DNA of 42,083 nucleotides from Deinococcus frigens DSM 12807 (GTDB taxonomy: Bacteria > Deinococcota > Deinococci > Deinococcales > Deinococcaceae). The translations under genes were made by a program, and so were the position numbers. The notes beneath the pieces are model-generated. The model worked only from the letters and a program-made list of their open reading frames with translations. It ran no database searches and had not been told where the DNA came from. The DNA lies in the NCBI RefSeq assembly GCF_000701425.1, contig NZ_JNIW01000032.1:1-42083 (forward strand), given 5' to 3'. This document shows positions 1 to 14,945 of the stretch, piece by piece; the first letter of the stretch is position 1; each line of letters opens with the position of its first letter.

Positions 1-259
1 CGTAAATGCTGGTGGGGTCTATGGTTGGATTCTCCAGCCACCGACGAACTCGGCGTTCGGTGCTCTGGGCGAACGTGGCACGGGAGTGAATGTAAGGGAG
101 CCAGGCGGGGATGGAACTACGCTGGGAGAGCAGCAGGCCCGTGACCATCCAAGCCAGCGTGTGGGCGTTGCGGACGTCATTCCACAACCCACGCTGGAGG
201 TGGGCGAAGACGGCTTGATAAAGTCGGGGCGCGTCCCCGGTGGCATTTTCGGTTGTCAC
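1..259 (-). CDS. IS4-like transposase, N-terminal part (cut by window edge)
   Basis: About 86 residues of the start of a DDE-type transposase, running off the left edge. The reading frame opens with GTG at 259 and includes the stretches [20 protein letters not shown] and [17 protein letters not shown]. This all-helical N-terminal region is typical of IS4-type transposases in Deinococcus (recognised from memory, no search made). An in-frame stop lies at 293-295 and no ATG occurs between, so GTG is the only sensible start, with AGGGGA about 12 bases upstream. An inverted repeat at 264-293 sits just outside the start and may belong to the element end. The catalytic DDE residues would lie outside the window, so it cannot be said whether the gene is intact. 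Confidence 0.75.
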   Translation of the reverse strand, partial: MTTENATGDAPRLYQAVFAHLQRGLWNDVRNAHTLAWMVTGLLLSQRSSIPAWLPYIHSRATFAQSTERRVRRWLENPTIDPTSIY

Positions 260-263
260 AGGT

Positions 264-310
<47 letters not shown>

Positions 311-360
311 CGTCAGGAGAAGGGACTGAACCGCGTACTTTGCCCCGTCCCCTTTGATCG

Positions 361-1701
<1,341 letters not shown>

Positions 1702-1990
1702 AGTCCCACTCCTTTCCGCGTCGCAGACAGGAATCACCCCGTCCGCGCGCCCATCCACCGCCCTCAGCGCCCTCCGGCCCGCCATGAACGCGGGCGCGGC
1801 GCTGGGGCCGCAACATCCGGGCAGCTTATCAGGGTGCGGAGGTGGGGAAGGGGTGAGGCCGTTGCTGTTCTGGTTCTGCTGGGTAGCTCCCACGACTTGA
1901 CCCCTCCTGCGAAGCTGTGCCAGTTCACCCCAACCGCCATTCACGACATCCAGGGTCCCTTTCCCGCCCTATCCCCATCCCGCCCCGACC

Positions 1991-1999
1991 TGCTAGAAT
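1991..1999 (+). promoter_or_regulatory. Candidate uvrA promoter, extended -10
   Basis: TGCTAGAAT is an extended -10 (TGN plus TAGAAT), placing transcription start near 2006, about 115 bases before uvrA. No convincing -35 hexamer is visible, which is usual for an extended -10 promoter. Confidence 0.5.
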
Positions 2000-2031
2000 A
2001 TCCCGTTTCAGAGCGGAGAGCCTGGTATCTC

Positions 2032-2048
2032 TTACGCATCCGACAGAA
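2032..2048. promoter_or_regulatory. Candidate RDRM (DdrO operator) upstream of uvrA
   Basis: TTACGCATCCGACAGAA matches 10 of 17 positions of the radiation/desiccation response motif as I remember it (TTATGTCATTGACATAA), including the TTA-G start and GACA-AA end. uvrA belongs to the DdrO regulon in D. radiodurans, so the location is right. The match is only partial. Confidence 0.4.
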
Positions 2049-2120
2049 TCCTCAGCGGCCCGATTGTGCGTGTTGGCCGCGCCTTTTGACAAAATCTAAG
2101 AAAAGAAGGGAGCATTCCTC

Positions 2121-5158
<3,038 letters not shown>

Positions 5159-5162
<4 letters not shown>

Positions 5163-5941
5163 CCACACCGCCCGCGCCCGAGCAATCTGACCCGCACCCC
5201 GCGACCGAAGCCCAGGGCGAGTCACCGCCCGCCTCTGAAGTGACGTCTTCGGCGGCGGCAGATGCGGAGCAGACTGTGGTAGCGCGGCCCGACGTGAGTA
5301 GTACGGTTGATCTGTCGAAATCTTTAGCAGAGGACGGTGACCCGGATGTGGGCCGCCCGTCCCCCGCCCGCGCCGCGCCGCCGCTGATCCCGCTGCCCAG
5401 CCGGGCCGAGGAGGAGCGCCCCCACCGCGCGCGCTTCCTGACCTTTCTGCGCCTGCTGGGTGGCTGGGCGGTGCTGGGCGCGCTGGCCTACACCATGTGG
5501 ACCCCCGGCGAGTGGCAGAACAGCCTGCTGCTGTGGGTGGCGCTGGTGATCGTGGCCGACGAGTTCGGCGGGTGGTTCGGCTACCTGGCGCTGCTGCTGG
5601 GCGGGCTGGGCTACCTCAGTCCCACACCGCCTCCGGCGCAGTGGCTGATCATCCTGCCGCTGGTGGGCGGCGCGCTGATGGCGCTGCTGCTGGTCAAGCA
5701 CTCCGGGGGCGTGCTGGTGCTGCCGTTTGCCGGGCTGCTGTTTGCGGGAACGCTCCTGGCGGTGGCCCGCTTTGGCCCCAAGTTCGATCCCACCCTGAAG
5801 CTGCCGTCCGACGATACCTTCCTGCGCTCGGCCCTGATCGCCATGATCGCTGGCCTGGGTTTCAGTCTGGTGCGGCAACTCGCCGGGCTGTGGCTGCGGC
5901 GGCGGGCGCAGCAGGCTGAAGCGCCCGCCCTTCCGGCCTGA
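5159..5941 (+). CDS. Polytopic membrane protein of unknown function, coupled to uvrA
   Basis: 260 residues. Residues 1 to about 90 are polar and rich in Pro, Ala, Glu and Ser, probably disordered and cytoplasmic. The rest is about five or six hydrophobic helices (for example LLGGWAVLGALAYTMW, WLIILPLVGGALMALLLV, LPFAGLLFAGTLLAVA) ending in a basic Arg-rich stretch. I recognise no family. The ATG lies inside the uvrA stop (ATGA), indicating an operon and translational coupling. A role in DNA repair cannot be inferred from that alone. Confidence 0.8.
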
Positions 5942-5992
5942 TAGACCGCCGTTCCCAGGACCAGCGCCCGGTTACGCCTCACGTCCGGGCGC

Positions 5993-5998
5993 TAAACT
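5993..5998 (+). promoter_or_regulatory. -10 box TAAACT for the DsbA-like gene
   Basis: TAAACT with a 9-base gap to the ATG at 6008. Predicted transcription starts 1-3 bases before the ATG, leaving almost no leader. The same GCGCTAAACTC or GGCGCTAAACTC context occurs before the metG leader. Confidence 0.6.
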
Positions 5999-6007
5999 CC
6001 GGGCCAT

Positions 6008-6721
6008 ATGACCAGACTTCAGGGCAACAACTCCAACCAGATTATTCTGGTGATCGGCACATTGATCGCCGTCGCGCTGATCGCGCTGGCCCTCTTTGCT
6101 GTGCGTGACAAACCGGCGGCGGGCGCGGGCAAGGGCCTGAGCGCCGACTTCAAGCTGGACGGTCTGCCCTACGCGGGCCAGGCCGACGCCCCCGTGAACG
6201 TGGTAGTCGTCGAGGATTTTAAATGCCCGGCGTGCAAGCAGTTCGAGGCCAGCGTCGAGCCGGAACTCAAGACCAAATATGTGGATAGCGGCAAGGCCAA
6301 GATGTACACCCTGGTCTGGCCGTTCCTGGCCGAACTCGCCAAGCTGCCCACTGATGACAGCAAGCTGGCCGCGCAGGCGGCGCTGTGCGTCTATGACGAG
6401 GGTGGCAACGCCGCCTTCGGCGCGTACAAGAGCATCCTCTTCCGCGCTCAGGGCGACGAGTCCACCGTCTGGGCCACCAAGACCCGCCTCAAGGATCTGG
6501 CGAGCAATGTGGAGGGCATCGATCAGGCCAAATTTGCTGGCTGCCTGGACTCCGACGCCACCGCCGCCCGCGTGGACGCCAGCGAGAAGCAGGCGTCGGA
6601 CGCAGGGGTGAATTCCACGCCCACCGTGTTCGTCAACGGCAAACAGGTGGTCAACGAGGCTGGGCAGGGCAGCGCTCTGGCCGCCGATGTGGGCCGGGCC
6701 ATCGAAGCCGCGCAGCAATGA
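6008..6721 (+). CDS. DsbA-family thiol:disulfide oxidoreductase, membrane-anchored
   Basis: 237 residues. A hydrophobic segment at about 11-32 ([19 protein letters not shown]) works as a signal anchor, placing the thioredoxin-like domain outside the cytoplasmic membrane. The redox motif is CPAC (Cys73, Cys76) in [14 protein letters not shown]. An inserted helical region follows, and the cis-proline loop is in [10 protein letters not shown] near residue 200. This is the Thioredoxin_4/DsbA-like group that introduces or shuffles disulfides in exported proteins. The stop is 10 bases before the DsbB-like gene, so the two form an oxidase/reoxidation pair ending at a shared terminator. Confidence 0.9.
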   Translation: MTRLQGNNSNQIILVIGTLIAVALIALALFAVRDKPAAGAGKGLSADFKLDGLPYAGQADAPVNVVVVEDFKCPACKQFEASVEPELKTKYVDSGKAKMYTLVWPFLAELAKLPTDDSKLAAQAALCVYDEGGNAAFGAYKSILFRAQGDESTVWATKTRLKDLASNVEGIDQAKFAGCLDSDATAARVDASEKQASDAGVNSTPTVFVNGKQVVNEAGQGSALAADVGRAIEAAQQ

Positions 6722-6731
6722 CCCCCACCCC

Positions 6732-7169
6732 ATGACCCGCGACAACCGTCTGTATCTGGCCTGGCTGGTGGCGCTGGCCGCCACGCTGGGCAGCCTGTAC
6801 TTCAGCGAGGTCCAGGGCTTCCGCCCCTGCGTGCTGTGCTGGTATCAGCGCATCGCCATGTACCCGCTGGCCGTGATTCTGGGCGTCGCCGCGCTGGGCA
6901 GTGACCTGAAGATTCGCCGCTATGTGCTGCCGCTGGCGGCGGCAGGCTGGGTGATCGCCCTGATCCAGAACCTGGAAGACTGGAATGTAATTCCCACCCT
7001 GCGGGCGTGCAGCGCCCTGGTGGACCCCACCGTGGTGCCGTGCAACACCCCCTGGCCCATCTGGGGCGCGGGCGCGCTGTCGGGCCTGAATCCCATTCTG
7101 ACCATCCCAGTGCTGAGCATGATCGCCTTCACGCTGATCATCGCGCTGCTGAGCTGGCGCAGAAGCTGA
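6732..7169 (+). CDS. DsbB/BdbC-family disulfide bond formation protein
   Basis: 145-residue, four-helix quinone-linked membrane protein that should reoxidise the neighbouring DsbA-like protein. The first redox pair is CVLC (Cys33, Cys36) in [10 protein letters not shown], the hallmark of the family. The second pair is Cys93 and Cys104 in the second external loop. Start: ATG at 6732 ([12 protein letters not shown]). An in-frame ATG at 6687 would add 15 residues overlapping the previous gene without extending any family feature. No clear ribosome site precedes 6732, so coupling to the upstream gene is likely. The short length fits the BdbC type. Confidence 0.9.
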   Translation: MTRDNRLYLAWLVALAATLGSLYFSEVQGFRPCVLCWYQRIAMYPLAVILGVAALGSDLKIRRYVLPLAAAGWVIALIQNLEDWNVIPTLRACSALVDPTVVPCNTPWPIWGAGALSGLNPILTIPVLSMIAFTLIIALLSWRRS

Positions 7170-7190
7170 ATTTTAAACCGTCATCTCCCA

Positions 7191-7224
7191 AGCCACTGGA
7201 AGCGTTTTTCCCAGTGGCTCTTTT
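7191..7224 (+). terminator. Intrinsic terminator after the disulfide pair
   Basis: AGCCACTGG (7191-7199) pairs perfectly with CCAGTGGCT (7211-7219), followed by CTTTT. It lies only 13 bases before the next start codon, so it insulates the acetyltransferase gene from the dsb genes. Confidence 0.85.
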
Positions 7225-7236
7225 CAGAGGTCACGC

Positions 7237-8040
7237 ATGAACACCTTTACCATCCAGCCCGCCACCGCCGAAACGCTGCCCGATCTCGTTGCCCTGGTTA
7301 CTGACCGGGAGGACGCGGCCAGACGCCTGAACTTCCTGCGCGAACGCCTCGCCGGGGGGCAGTTCAAGCTGGAGAACACCCTGATCCTCCGCTCGGAGCG
7401 TGGCGTAGAGGGCCATACGCTGATCAATGCACTGGCCCAGATTCCAATCTTTCCGCACCTGCGGTCCGATGTGCCGGAAGAGGCGGTCATGGCGCTGGCC
7501 CGCGCGGTCCGTGAGCAGGCTGCGCCCGGACAGAGCCTCCTCCTGGACAGCAATCTCGCCTCGCTTCGTGCTGCTCCCTTCGAGGCCGCCGGATGGGTGC
7601 TGGACAGTCGGCATGTCGTCTATGAAACGGACCTGCGCGCTCGTTCGTACCCGCTGGACCCGCAGGCACAGAGCGTTGATGCGAACCGGCCCGATATTCG
7701 TGAACTGCTGGAACAGCTCGGTCAGCCGCACCTCGAACCCTCGGAGGACTGGACCTTGATCGCCCTGGCCGGGGCGGACGGTTCACCTGCCGCCCTGGGC
7801 GCGACTGGCCCCGGCGGACGCCCGGATACCGCCAGTATCAACCTGATCGGCGTGCTGCCCCAATCTCGTGGCCAGGGCCTGGGGACCCACCTGCACGCGC
7901 ACCTGCTGGCGCTGGCGGCTCGAAAATTCGCGCGCCACGATGGAGGGACGGAAGCCGAGAACTCAGCCATGCGCCGCGTTTTCGACAAGCACGGCTCCCG
8001 ACTGATGGCGACACAGATGTATTTCAAAGCGCGGGATTGA
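7237..8040 (+). CDS. GNAT-family N-acetyltransferase
   Basis: 267 residues. The C-terminal half carries the acetyl-CoA-binding motif A, INLIGVLPQSRGQGLGTHLH, with the RGQGLG pyrophosphate loop near residue 210, then NSAMRRVFDKHG, typical of motif B. The N-terminal half looks like a second, more degenerate GNAT fold, so this may be a tandem-domain enzyme. The substrate cannot be told. Ribosome site AGAGG stands 8 bases before ATG. A terminator immediately upstream and an opposing gene downstream make it a single-gene unit, presumably transcribed from a promoter inside the dsb region or by read-through. Confidence 0.85.
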   Translation: MNTFTIQPATAETLPDLVALVTDREDAARRLNFLRERLAGGQFKLENTLILRSERGVEGHTLINALAQIPIFPHLRSDVPEEAVMALARAVREQAAPGQSLLLDSNLASLRAAPFEAAGWVLDSRHVVYETDLRARSYPLDPQAQSVDANRPDIRELLEQLGQPHLEPSEDWTLIALAGADGSPAALGATGPGGRPDTASINLIGVLPQSRGQGLGTHLHAHLLALAARKFARHDGGTEAENSAMRRVFDKHGSRLMATQMYFKARD

Positions 8041-8058
8041 GCCTGAACCGCTGACCGC

Positions 8059-8087
8059 AAAAAGCCCTCTCCACGGGGAAGAGGGCT
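8059..8087 (-). terminator. Intrinsic terminator of the HRDC gene
   Basis: AGCCCTCT (8063-8070) and AGAGGGCT (8080-8087) form a perfect stem. Read on the minus strand it is followed by TTTTTGC. It sits between the convergent acetyltransferase and HRDC genes and ends the minus-strand transcript. Confidence 0.8.
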
Positions 8088-8106
8088 GGGCGGGGCAAGC
8101 TTTAAC

Positions 8107-9978
8107 TCAGCCCCGCACCACCTCCAGAATCTTGTCGCCGTACTTCTTCATGCGCTCCGGCCCCATGCCCTTGACGGCCTGCAAGTCCGCGTCGGTGTAC
8201 GGCACGCGGCGGGCGATCTCGGCCAGGGTGGCGTTGCTGGCAATGATGAAGCGGCTGATTTCCTGCCGCTTGGCCTCGGCGTTGCGCCACTCGCGCAGGC
8301 GGGCGTAGACGGCGGCCTGCTCGTCACTCAGGTTGGCGGCGGGGTCTTCCTTGGCGGCGGGCAGATCGGGGGGCAGGATGATCGGCGCTGCGTCGGGGGC
8401 CTCCCGCGCCTCCTGGCGGGGCTGGCGCTGCCGTCCGCTGCCGCGCCGGGGGGGCTGTGTCTGCTGGGCCGGGGCCAGGGCTTCGGACGCGGCGGCTTCC
8501 TGAGCCGAATCGGCTGTGTCGGGCGTCCTGTCCGGCGCGTCGTGGTCCTCCGGCGCGGGTGTGCGCTCGGGCTGGTGGCGCACGTCCGGCACCCCGGCGT
8601 CCAGCGGCGTGGCGTCTGGGCCGGAGCTGACCGGCGTGGGCAGGCGCACGGGTGGGCGCTCCAGGTCGCTGTAGACGATCTCCGGCTCCCAGCTTTCCTC
8701 AGGTTGTGACGGCGGTGATTCCGGGGCAGCCGGGGCAGAGGCGGCGGGGGCCTCGAAGGTGAAGCGTTCGGGGGCGCTGGCTTCGGTGGAAGCAGACTGC
8801 ATTTGAATGGATTGGGCCGGACTGGACTGGCCTGGATTGAGCTGAGCCGGACTGGGCTGAGCCGGACTGGGCTGAGCTGGATTGGGCTGAGCTGGATTGG
8901 GCTGAGCTGGATTGGGCTGGGCGAGGTTGGGCTGGGCTGAACCTGACTCGGCCCGGCTGGCCTCACTCGGATTGGGCCTGCTGGGCCGCTCGCCCCGCTC
9001 TGGACGGTTGCCCTGGCGGAAATCCTGCCGAGAGTCGCCCCGCCCCTCCTGACGTGGTCTGGAATCGCGCCGTCCATCCCGCTCGCGGCGGCTGTCATTG
9101 CGGCCCTGGCGCGACTCGCCGTCCTCGCGGGCTTGTTCTGGCGGCAGCGAGGACGGACTGGCCCGTGGCCTCTCCTCGCGTTCGCCCTGTTCTGACGCTC
9201 CGTACAGCAAGGCCAGCACTGTGTCCACGTCCTCCAGACCGGGGGTCAGGATGACCCCGGCGGGCACGCTGCGGGCGGCGGCCTGCACGCCTCCGGCGGG
9301 CTGGGCGGTGTCGGGGGCGGCGTCTGGGGCCAGCAGCAGGGCGGTGGGGCCAGCGCCCTGTGCCGCGCCTCCCAGCCGGTCTGCGAGGGTAGACACGGTG
9401 CGCGCCGCGCGGGCCAGCCGCAGCGGCAGGGTGGACACGTCGCGCAGGGCCAGGGCCACGCTCAGTTCGCCGGGGGGATCGGTCACGGGGTCCGGGGCCA
9501 CGTCCGCGCCGAACAGCACGGCCAGCGACACGTCACCGTGGCCAGTCAGGGTAGCCCCGTCGCGGTACACGATCAATTCTGCGCCCGCGCTCAGCCAGCC
9601 GCCGCCGGGGGCCAGGGTGGCGTCGGCGATCACCGGCACCCCGGCCCTCCGGGCGCGTTCGATGTCCCCGGCTTCCGGCTCCAGCAGCCACACGCCCTTC
9701 GCCCCGCGCCAGTCGCCGTCCAGCGGCGCGGCGGCCAGTCCGGCCACGGCCAGGAAGTCACGGTTCAGGCGCAGCCGCGAATCCACCCGCAACGTTCCCT
9801 GGCCCAGGTGGGCGGCCAGTTGCCGGGCCAGCGCCGCCTCGCCGGGCAGCAGCAGACCCCAGTCCGCGCCCTCCAGCGCTGCCAGGGCAGAGGAAAGGCG
9901 GGCGTGCGGGTCGCCGCGTTCGGCGTGCAGGCGGACCAGCCGGGCATCGGGGCGGGATGAAGATGGAGAAGTGGTCAT
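8107..9978 (-). CDS. HRDC-domain protein with degenerate PLP-enzyme-like N-terminus
   Basis: 623 residues in three parts. Residues 1 to about 280 resemble the fold-type I Cys/Met-metabolism enzymes. VIADATLAPGGG and AGAELIVYRDGATLTGHGD align with the family's aspartate strand and its SxTKYxxGHxD loop, but the PLP-binding lysine position is Ala142, so catalysis is not expected. The middle is low-complexity, first Arg/Asp/Gln/Gly-rich, then a run of (N/S)PAQP repeats. The last ~70 residues are an HRDC domain (REWRNAEAKRQEISRFIIAS, then the helix-hairpin AVKGMGPERMKKYG) of the kind that binds nucleic acid in RecQ and RNase D. I recall a similar HRDC/cystathionine-lyase-like protein in D. radiodurans. 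Start ATG at 9978 gives MTTSPSS; the longer frame to 10068 overlaps the divergent promoter. A role in DNA or RNA binding is likely, the exact job unknown. Confidence 0.85.
   Translation of the reverse strand: MTTSPSSSRPDARLVRLHAERGDPHARLSSALAALEGADWGLLLPGEAALARQLAAHLGQGTLRVDSRLRLNRDFLAVAGLAAAPLDGDWRGAKGVWLLEPEAGDIERARRAGVPVIADATLAPGGGWLSAGAELIVYRDGATLTGHGDVSLAVLFGADVAPDPVTDPPGELSVALALRDVSTLPLRLARAARTVSTLADRLGGAAQGAGPTALLLAPDAAPDTAQPAGGVQAAARSVPAGVILTPGLEDVDTVLALLYGASEQGEREERPRASPSSLPPEQAREDGESRQGRNDSRRERDGRRDSRPRQEGRGDSRQDFRQGNRPERGERPSRPNPSEASRAESGSAQPNLAQPNPAQPNPAQPNPAQPSPAQPSPAQLNPGQSSPAQSIQMQSASTEASAPERFTFEAPAASAPAAPESPPSQPEESWEPEIVYSDLERPPVRLPTPVSSGPDATPLDAGVPDVRHQPERTPAPEDHDAPDRTPDTADSAQEAAASEALAPAQQTQPPRRGSGRQRQPRQEAREAPDAAPIILPPDLPAAKEDPAANLSDEQAAVYARLREWRNAEAKRQEISRFIIASNATLAEIARRVPYTDADLQAVKGMGPERMKKYGDKILEVVRG
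8811..8940 (-). repeat. 15-bp tandem repeat encoding (N/S)PAQP
   Basis: About eight imperfect copies of a 15-base unit built around GGCTGAGCTGGATTG (plus-strand sense). They stay in frame and encode the pentapeptide N/S-P-A-Q-P. Near-identical central copies suggest recent slippage expansion. The repeat length probably differs between strains. Confidence 0.9.
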
Positions 9979-10054
9979 GCGCCCTATTGTGCCGCACGCG
10001 TGGCCCAGGGGCTGCGGGAAGGCAGATGTGGTGATGTTCAGACGGCGCAGCCCG

Positions 10055-10060
10055 TACCCT
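10055..10060 (+). promoter_or_regulatory. -10 box TACCCT, leaderless start
   Basis: TACCCT with a 6-base gap to the ATG at 10067; predicted transcription begins at or next to the A of the start codon. Confidence 0.6.
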
Positions 10061-10066
10061 GGAAGC

Positions 10067-11029
10067 ATGAAGCCCCTCCTGCTGTTCGCCGCGCTGCTGT
10101 TTTCCGCCGCCTCTGCTCAGGTAAGGAGTCTGTCCACCCCGGTCCCGGTCCTGACCCTCAGCGCTCCGGTGGGAACGTCTCTGGAACTGGTCACCACCAC
10201 CACCAGCCGGACCACGTTTTCCAACGTGCGGGTCACGGCGCTGCCTGGTTCGGATAGGTCGGCGGACGAGCTGGCCGAGATCAGGAAAGCCGTCACGGCG
10301 GGCATAGGACCCGGAGCGAGGACCACGGCAAGCGGGAAACTGTTATGCCGCGTCACGGGCCGGGCCGCAGACGGCAGCGTGACCCTGCTGACCAGCACGA
10401 TCCAGAGCGAGCCGGGTGAAATGCCCATCTCACTGGAAATCACGCAGACGGTGGCCCGTGACGGCAGGATCAGCGGCCTGAAGTTCGGGAGCGACAATGA
10501 GATCTTGAACGCCGCCCTTGCCAGGTACACAGCGGACCGGCTTGAACAACTGGCCGATCAGAACGGGTACAACTTTTCCGGAGTCTATGGGCAACCGCTG
10601 ACGCCTGGTCAGGCCTATTCCCAGAATCACAAGATGACCATCAGCGGCGTTCTGTCGGGTCTGTTCAGCGCCTTTGCCAGTCAGGCCGAACTCCCGGAGC
10701 TGTTCAGCAAGGTCCAGGCCAGCCCGCTGAGTGCCACCACCATCACCACTTATGGCGGTCTCAATGCCCAGGGTCTGCACGCCTTCAGCCAAAACAGCAA
10801 GCTCAGCCCGTGGACCGTCGAGACTGGCGGCGTCGGCGAAATGTCCAGCTTTAGCATCGACCTGACTGGAGCACGGGTGAGAGGCACCCACACCTACCGC
10901 GCCGACGGCCTGCCTGGCCCGTCCACCCAGCACACCCATCTGGTCATGAACCTGGCCATTGAAACGGAAGGCGTGCAGGTCAAAGTAACCATGACCGCTA
11001 ATCAGACCACAATTGCCAAATTGCCCTAA
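10067..11029 (+). CDS. Secreted protein of unknown function
   Basis: 320 residues with a clear Sec signal peptide: Lys2, hydrophobic core LLLFAALLFSAA, cleavage after ASA at about residue 17. The mature part is rich in Thr, Ser and Gly with alternating hydrophobic residues, suggesting a beta-rich fold. A stretch of helix is likely around NAALARYTADRLEQLADQ. No family recognised. The start at 10067 is fixed both by the signal peptide and by the -10 box six bases upstream. The open frame extends far upstream (to 9098) only because it shadows the HRDC gene. It is divergent from that gene across 88 bases. Confidence 0.8.
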   Translation: MKPLLLFAALLFSAASAQVRSLSTPVPVLTLSAPVGTSLELVTTTTSRTTFSNVRVTALPGSDRSADELAEIRKAVTAGIGPGARTTASGKLLCRVTGRAADGSVTLLTSTIQSEPGEMPISLEITQTVARDGRISGLKFGSDNEILNAALARYTADRLEQLADQNGYNFSGVYGQPLTPGQAYSQNHKMTISGVLSGLFSAFASQAELPELFSKVQASPLSATTITTYGGLNAQGLHAFSQNSKLSPWTVETGGVGEMSSFSIDLTGARVRGTHTYRADGLPGPSTQHTHLVMNLAIETEGVQVKVTMTANQTTIAKLP

Positions 11030-11118
11030 CTGGCCGTCCCTCCGGCCCCATCTACCGCGCCCCGTCTTACAAACGCTGTGCCCCACACGCGCCATGCTGA
11101 ACGCACGGAGGTCACGAC

Positions 11119-12330
<1,212 letters not shown>

Positions 12331-12663
12331 AGCATTTGTCAAAAGAGTTGTTCGCTTTCGACCGAATGGGCGGGCAAGCGTCCTCATGGACGTCTGTTCA
12401 TGACGACCGTCTGTTCTGCCCAAGACAGTGAGTCGATTTCACCGAGCGTTTTGGAGAGTGGAAGCATCAGAAGTCCTTTTTGCTGACGCTGTCATTCAGA
12501 TCAATGCTTTGGGCGGTGGGAGGAAAAGGCGGCGTCCGTAGTGATGCGGGCCGAAGGGCCATCTGGAGGAACGGCGAACAATCGTGAACGGTGCTTCTCG
12601 GGATCGGCTGACGGCTCTGCTCCCCGCCTCCGTGCCGTTCCCCCTCTCCCGTTCCCGGCGCGC
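12331..12663. other. Intergenic stretch before the metG leader
   Basis: 333 bases without a supported gene. There is a short direct repeat, CGTCTGTTC, twice near 12391 and 12409. I find no terminator with a T-run for the VWA gene, no tRNA-like fold and no convincing small ORF. Base composition is slightly less GC-rich than the coding regions around it. Confidence 0.5.
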
Positions 12664-12669
12664 TAAACT
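12664..12669 (+). promoter_or_regulatory. -10 box TAAACT of the metG leader
   Basis: TAAACT stands 6 bases before the ATG of the leader peptide at 12676, so the transcript should begin on that ATG. No good -35 hexamer is visible at 12641-12646. Confidence 0.6.
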
Positions 12670-12675
12670 CTACCC

Positions 12676-12729
12676 ATGATCATCAGCCTTTCCCAGACCG
12701 TGATGATGCGAATGCCCCCGCGCCCCTGA
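12676..12729 (+). CDS. Met-rich leader peptide of metG (putative)
   Basis: A 17-codon [20 protein letters not shown], ending with TGA at 12727-12729. Four residues are Met, three of them in codons 10-13 (12703-12714). It has no Shine-Dalgarno sequence, but its ATG is 6 bases after a -10 box, so it should be translated as a leaderless message. The codons after the Met cluster overlap the 5' arm of a possible antiterminator (12719-12726). A ribosome waiting for Met-tRNA would therefore leave that arm largely free, whereas one reaching the stop codon would cover it. The next features are a terminator hairpin and metG. It is too short for ordinary gene finders. Confidence 0.65.
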   Translation: MIISLSQTVMMRMPPRP

Positions 12730-12756
12730 GCGTTCCGGGGCTTCAGGCGGGGTGCG
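12719..12756 (+). promoter_or_regulatory. Putative antiterminator of the metG leader
   Basis: CGCGCCCC (12719-12726) can pair with GGGGTGCG (12749-12756), eight base pairs with one G-U. TGA (12727-12729) with TCA (12743-12745) can form a short inner stem. The right arm is the left arm of the terminator, so the two structures exclude each other. Confidence 0.55.
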
Positions 12757-12792
12757 ACTCTTCGACGAGACGCACCCCGCTCGCCATTTTTT
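12747..12792 (+). terminator. Terminator/attenuator hairpin upstream of metG
   Basis: GCGGGGTGCGACTC (12747-12760) pairs with GAGACGCACCCCGC (12767-12780) at 13 of 14 positions around a TTCGAC loop, and TTTTTT follows at 12787-12792. It stands about 83 bases before metG and about 420 bases after the VWA gene, directly after the leader peptide. This position fits attenuation better than ordinary termination of the upstream gene. Confidence 0.85.
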
Positions 12793-12874
12793 CCGTATTC
12801 TGTGCAGGTTGTCCGCCCCGCCTCTCATCAGGGCGCTGCACCTCCAGGTGCCGGGTGGAAAGGAAGGGAATACC

Positions 12875-14875
<2,001 letters not shown>

Positions 14876-14890
14876 GGCTTTCAAACAAAG

Positions 14891-14935
14891 AAGCCGCTGG
14901 AAGTCTGTTAAAGGACTTCCGGCGGCTTTCGTTTT
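14891..14935 (+). terminator. Terminator after metG, possibly bidirectional
   Basis: AAGCCGCTGGAAGTC (14891-14905) and GACTTCCGGCGGCTT (14914-14928) form a 15-base stem with one T-G pair, followed by TCGTTTT. On the minus strand it is followed by a weaker CTTTGTTTG, so it may also end the converging lipoprotein gene. Confidence 0.9.
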
Positions 14936-14945
14936 GGGTGGACGC

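Larger units (their letters stand above)
1702..2120. other. obgE-uvrA divergent intergenic region
   Basis: 419 bases between two divergent genes. It contains a possible obgE -10 (TAAGCT, read on the minus strand at 1823-1828). On the plus strand there is an extended -10, TGCTAGAAT, at 1991-1999 for uvrA, and an imperfect 17-base palindrome at 2032-2048 resembling the Deinococcus radiation/desiccation response motif. I see no RNA gene or convincing protein-coding ORF; the open frames here lack ribosome sites and recognisable sequence. Confidence 0.6.

Noticed and set aside
1702..1944. An N-terminal extension of obgE by 81 residues
   Set aside because: The added part is low-complexity, and the GTG at 1701 has an ideal ribosome site and matches the family N-terminus.
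8811..8940. CRISPR-like array
   Set aside because: The repeats are contiguous 15-mers without spacers, in frame with a protein linker.
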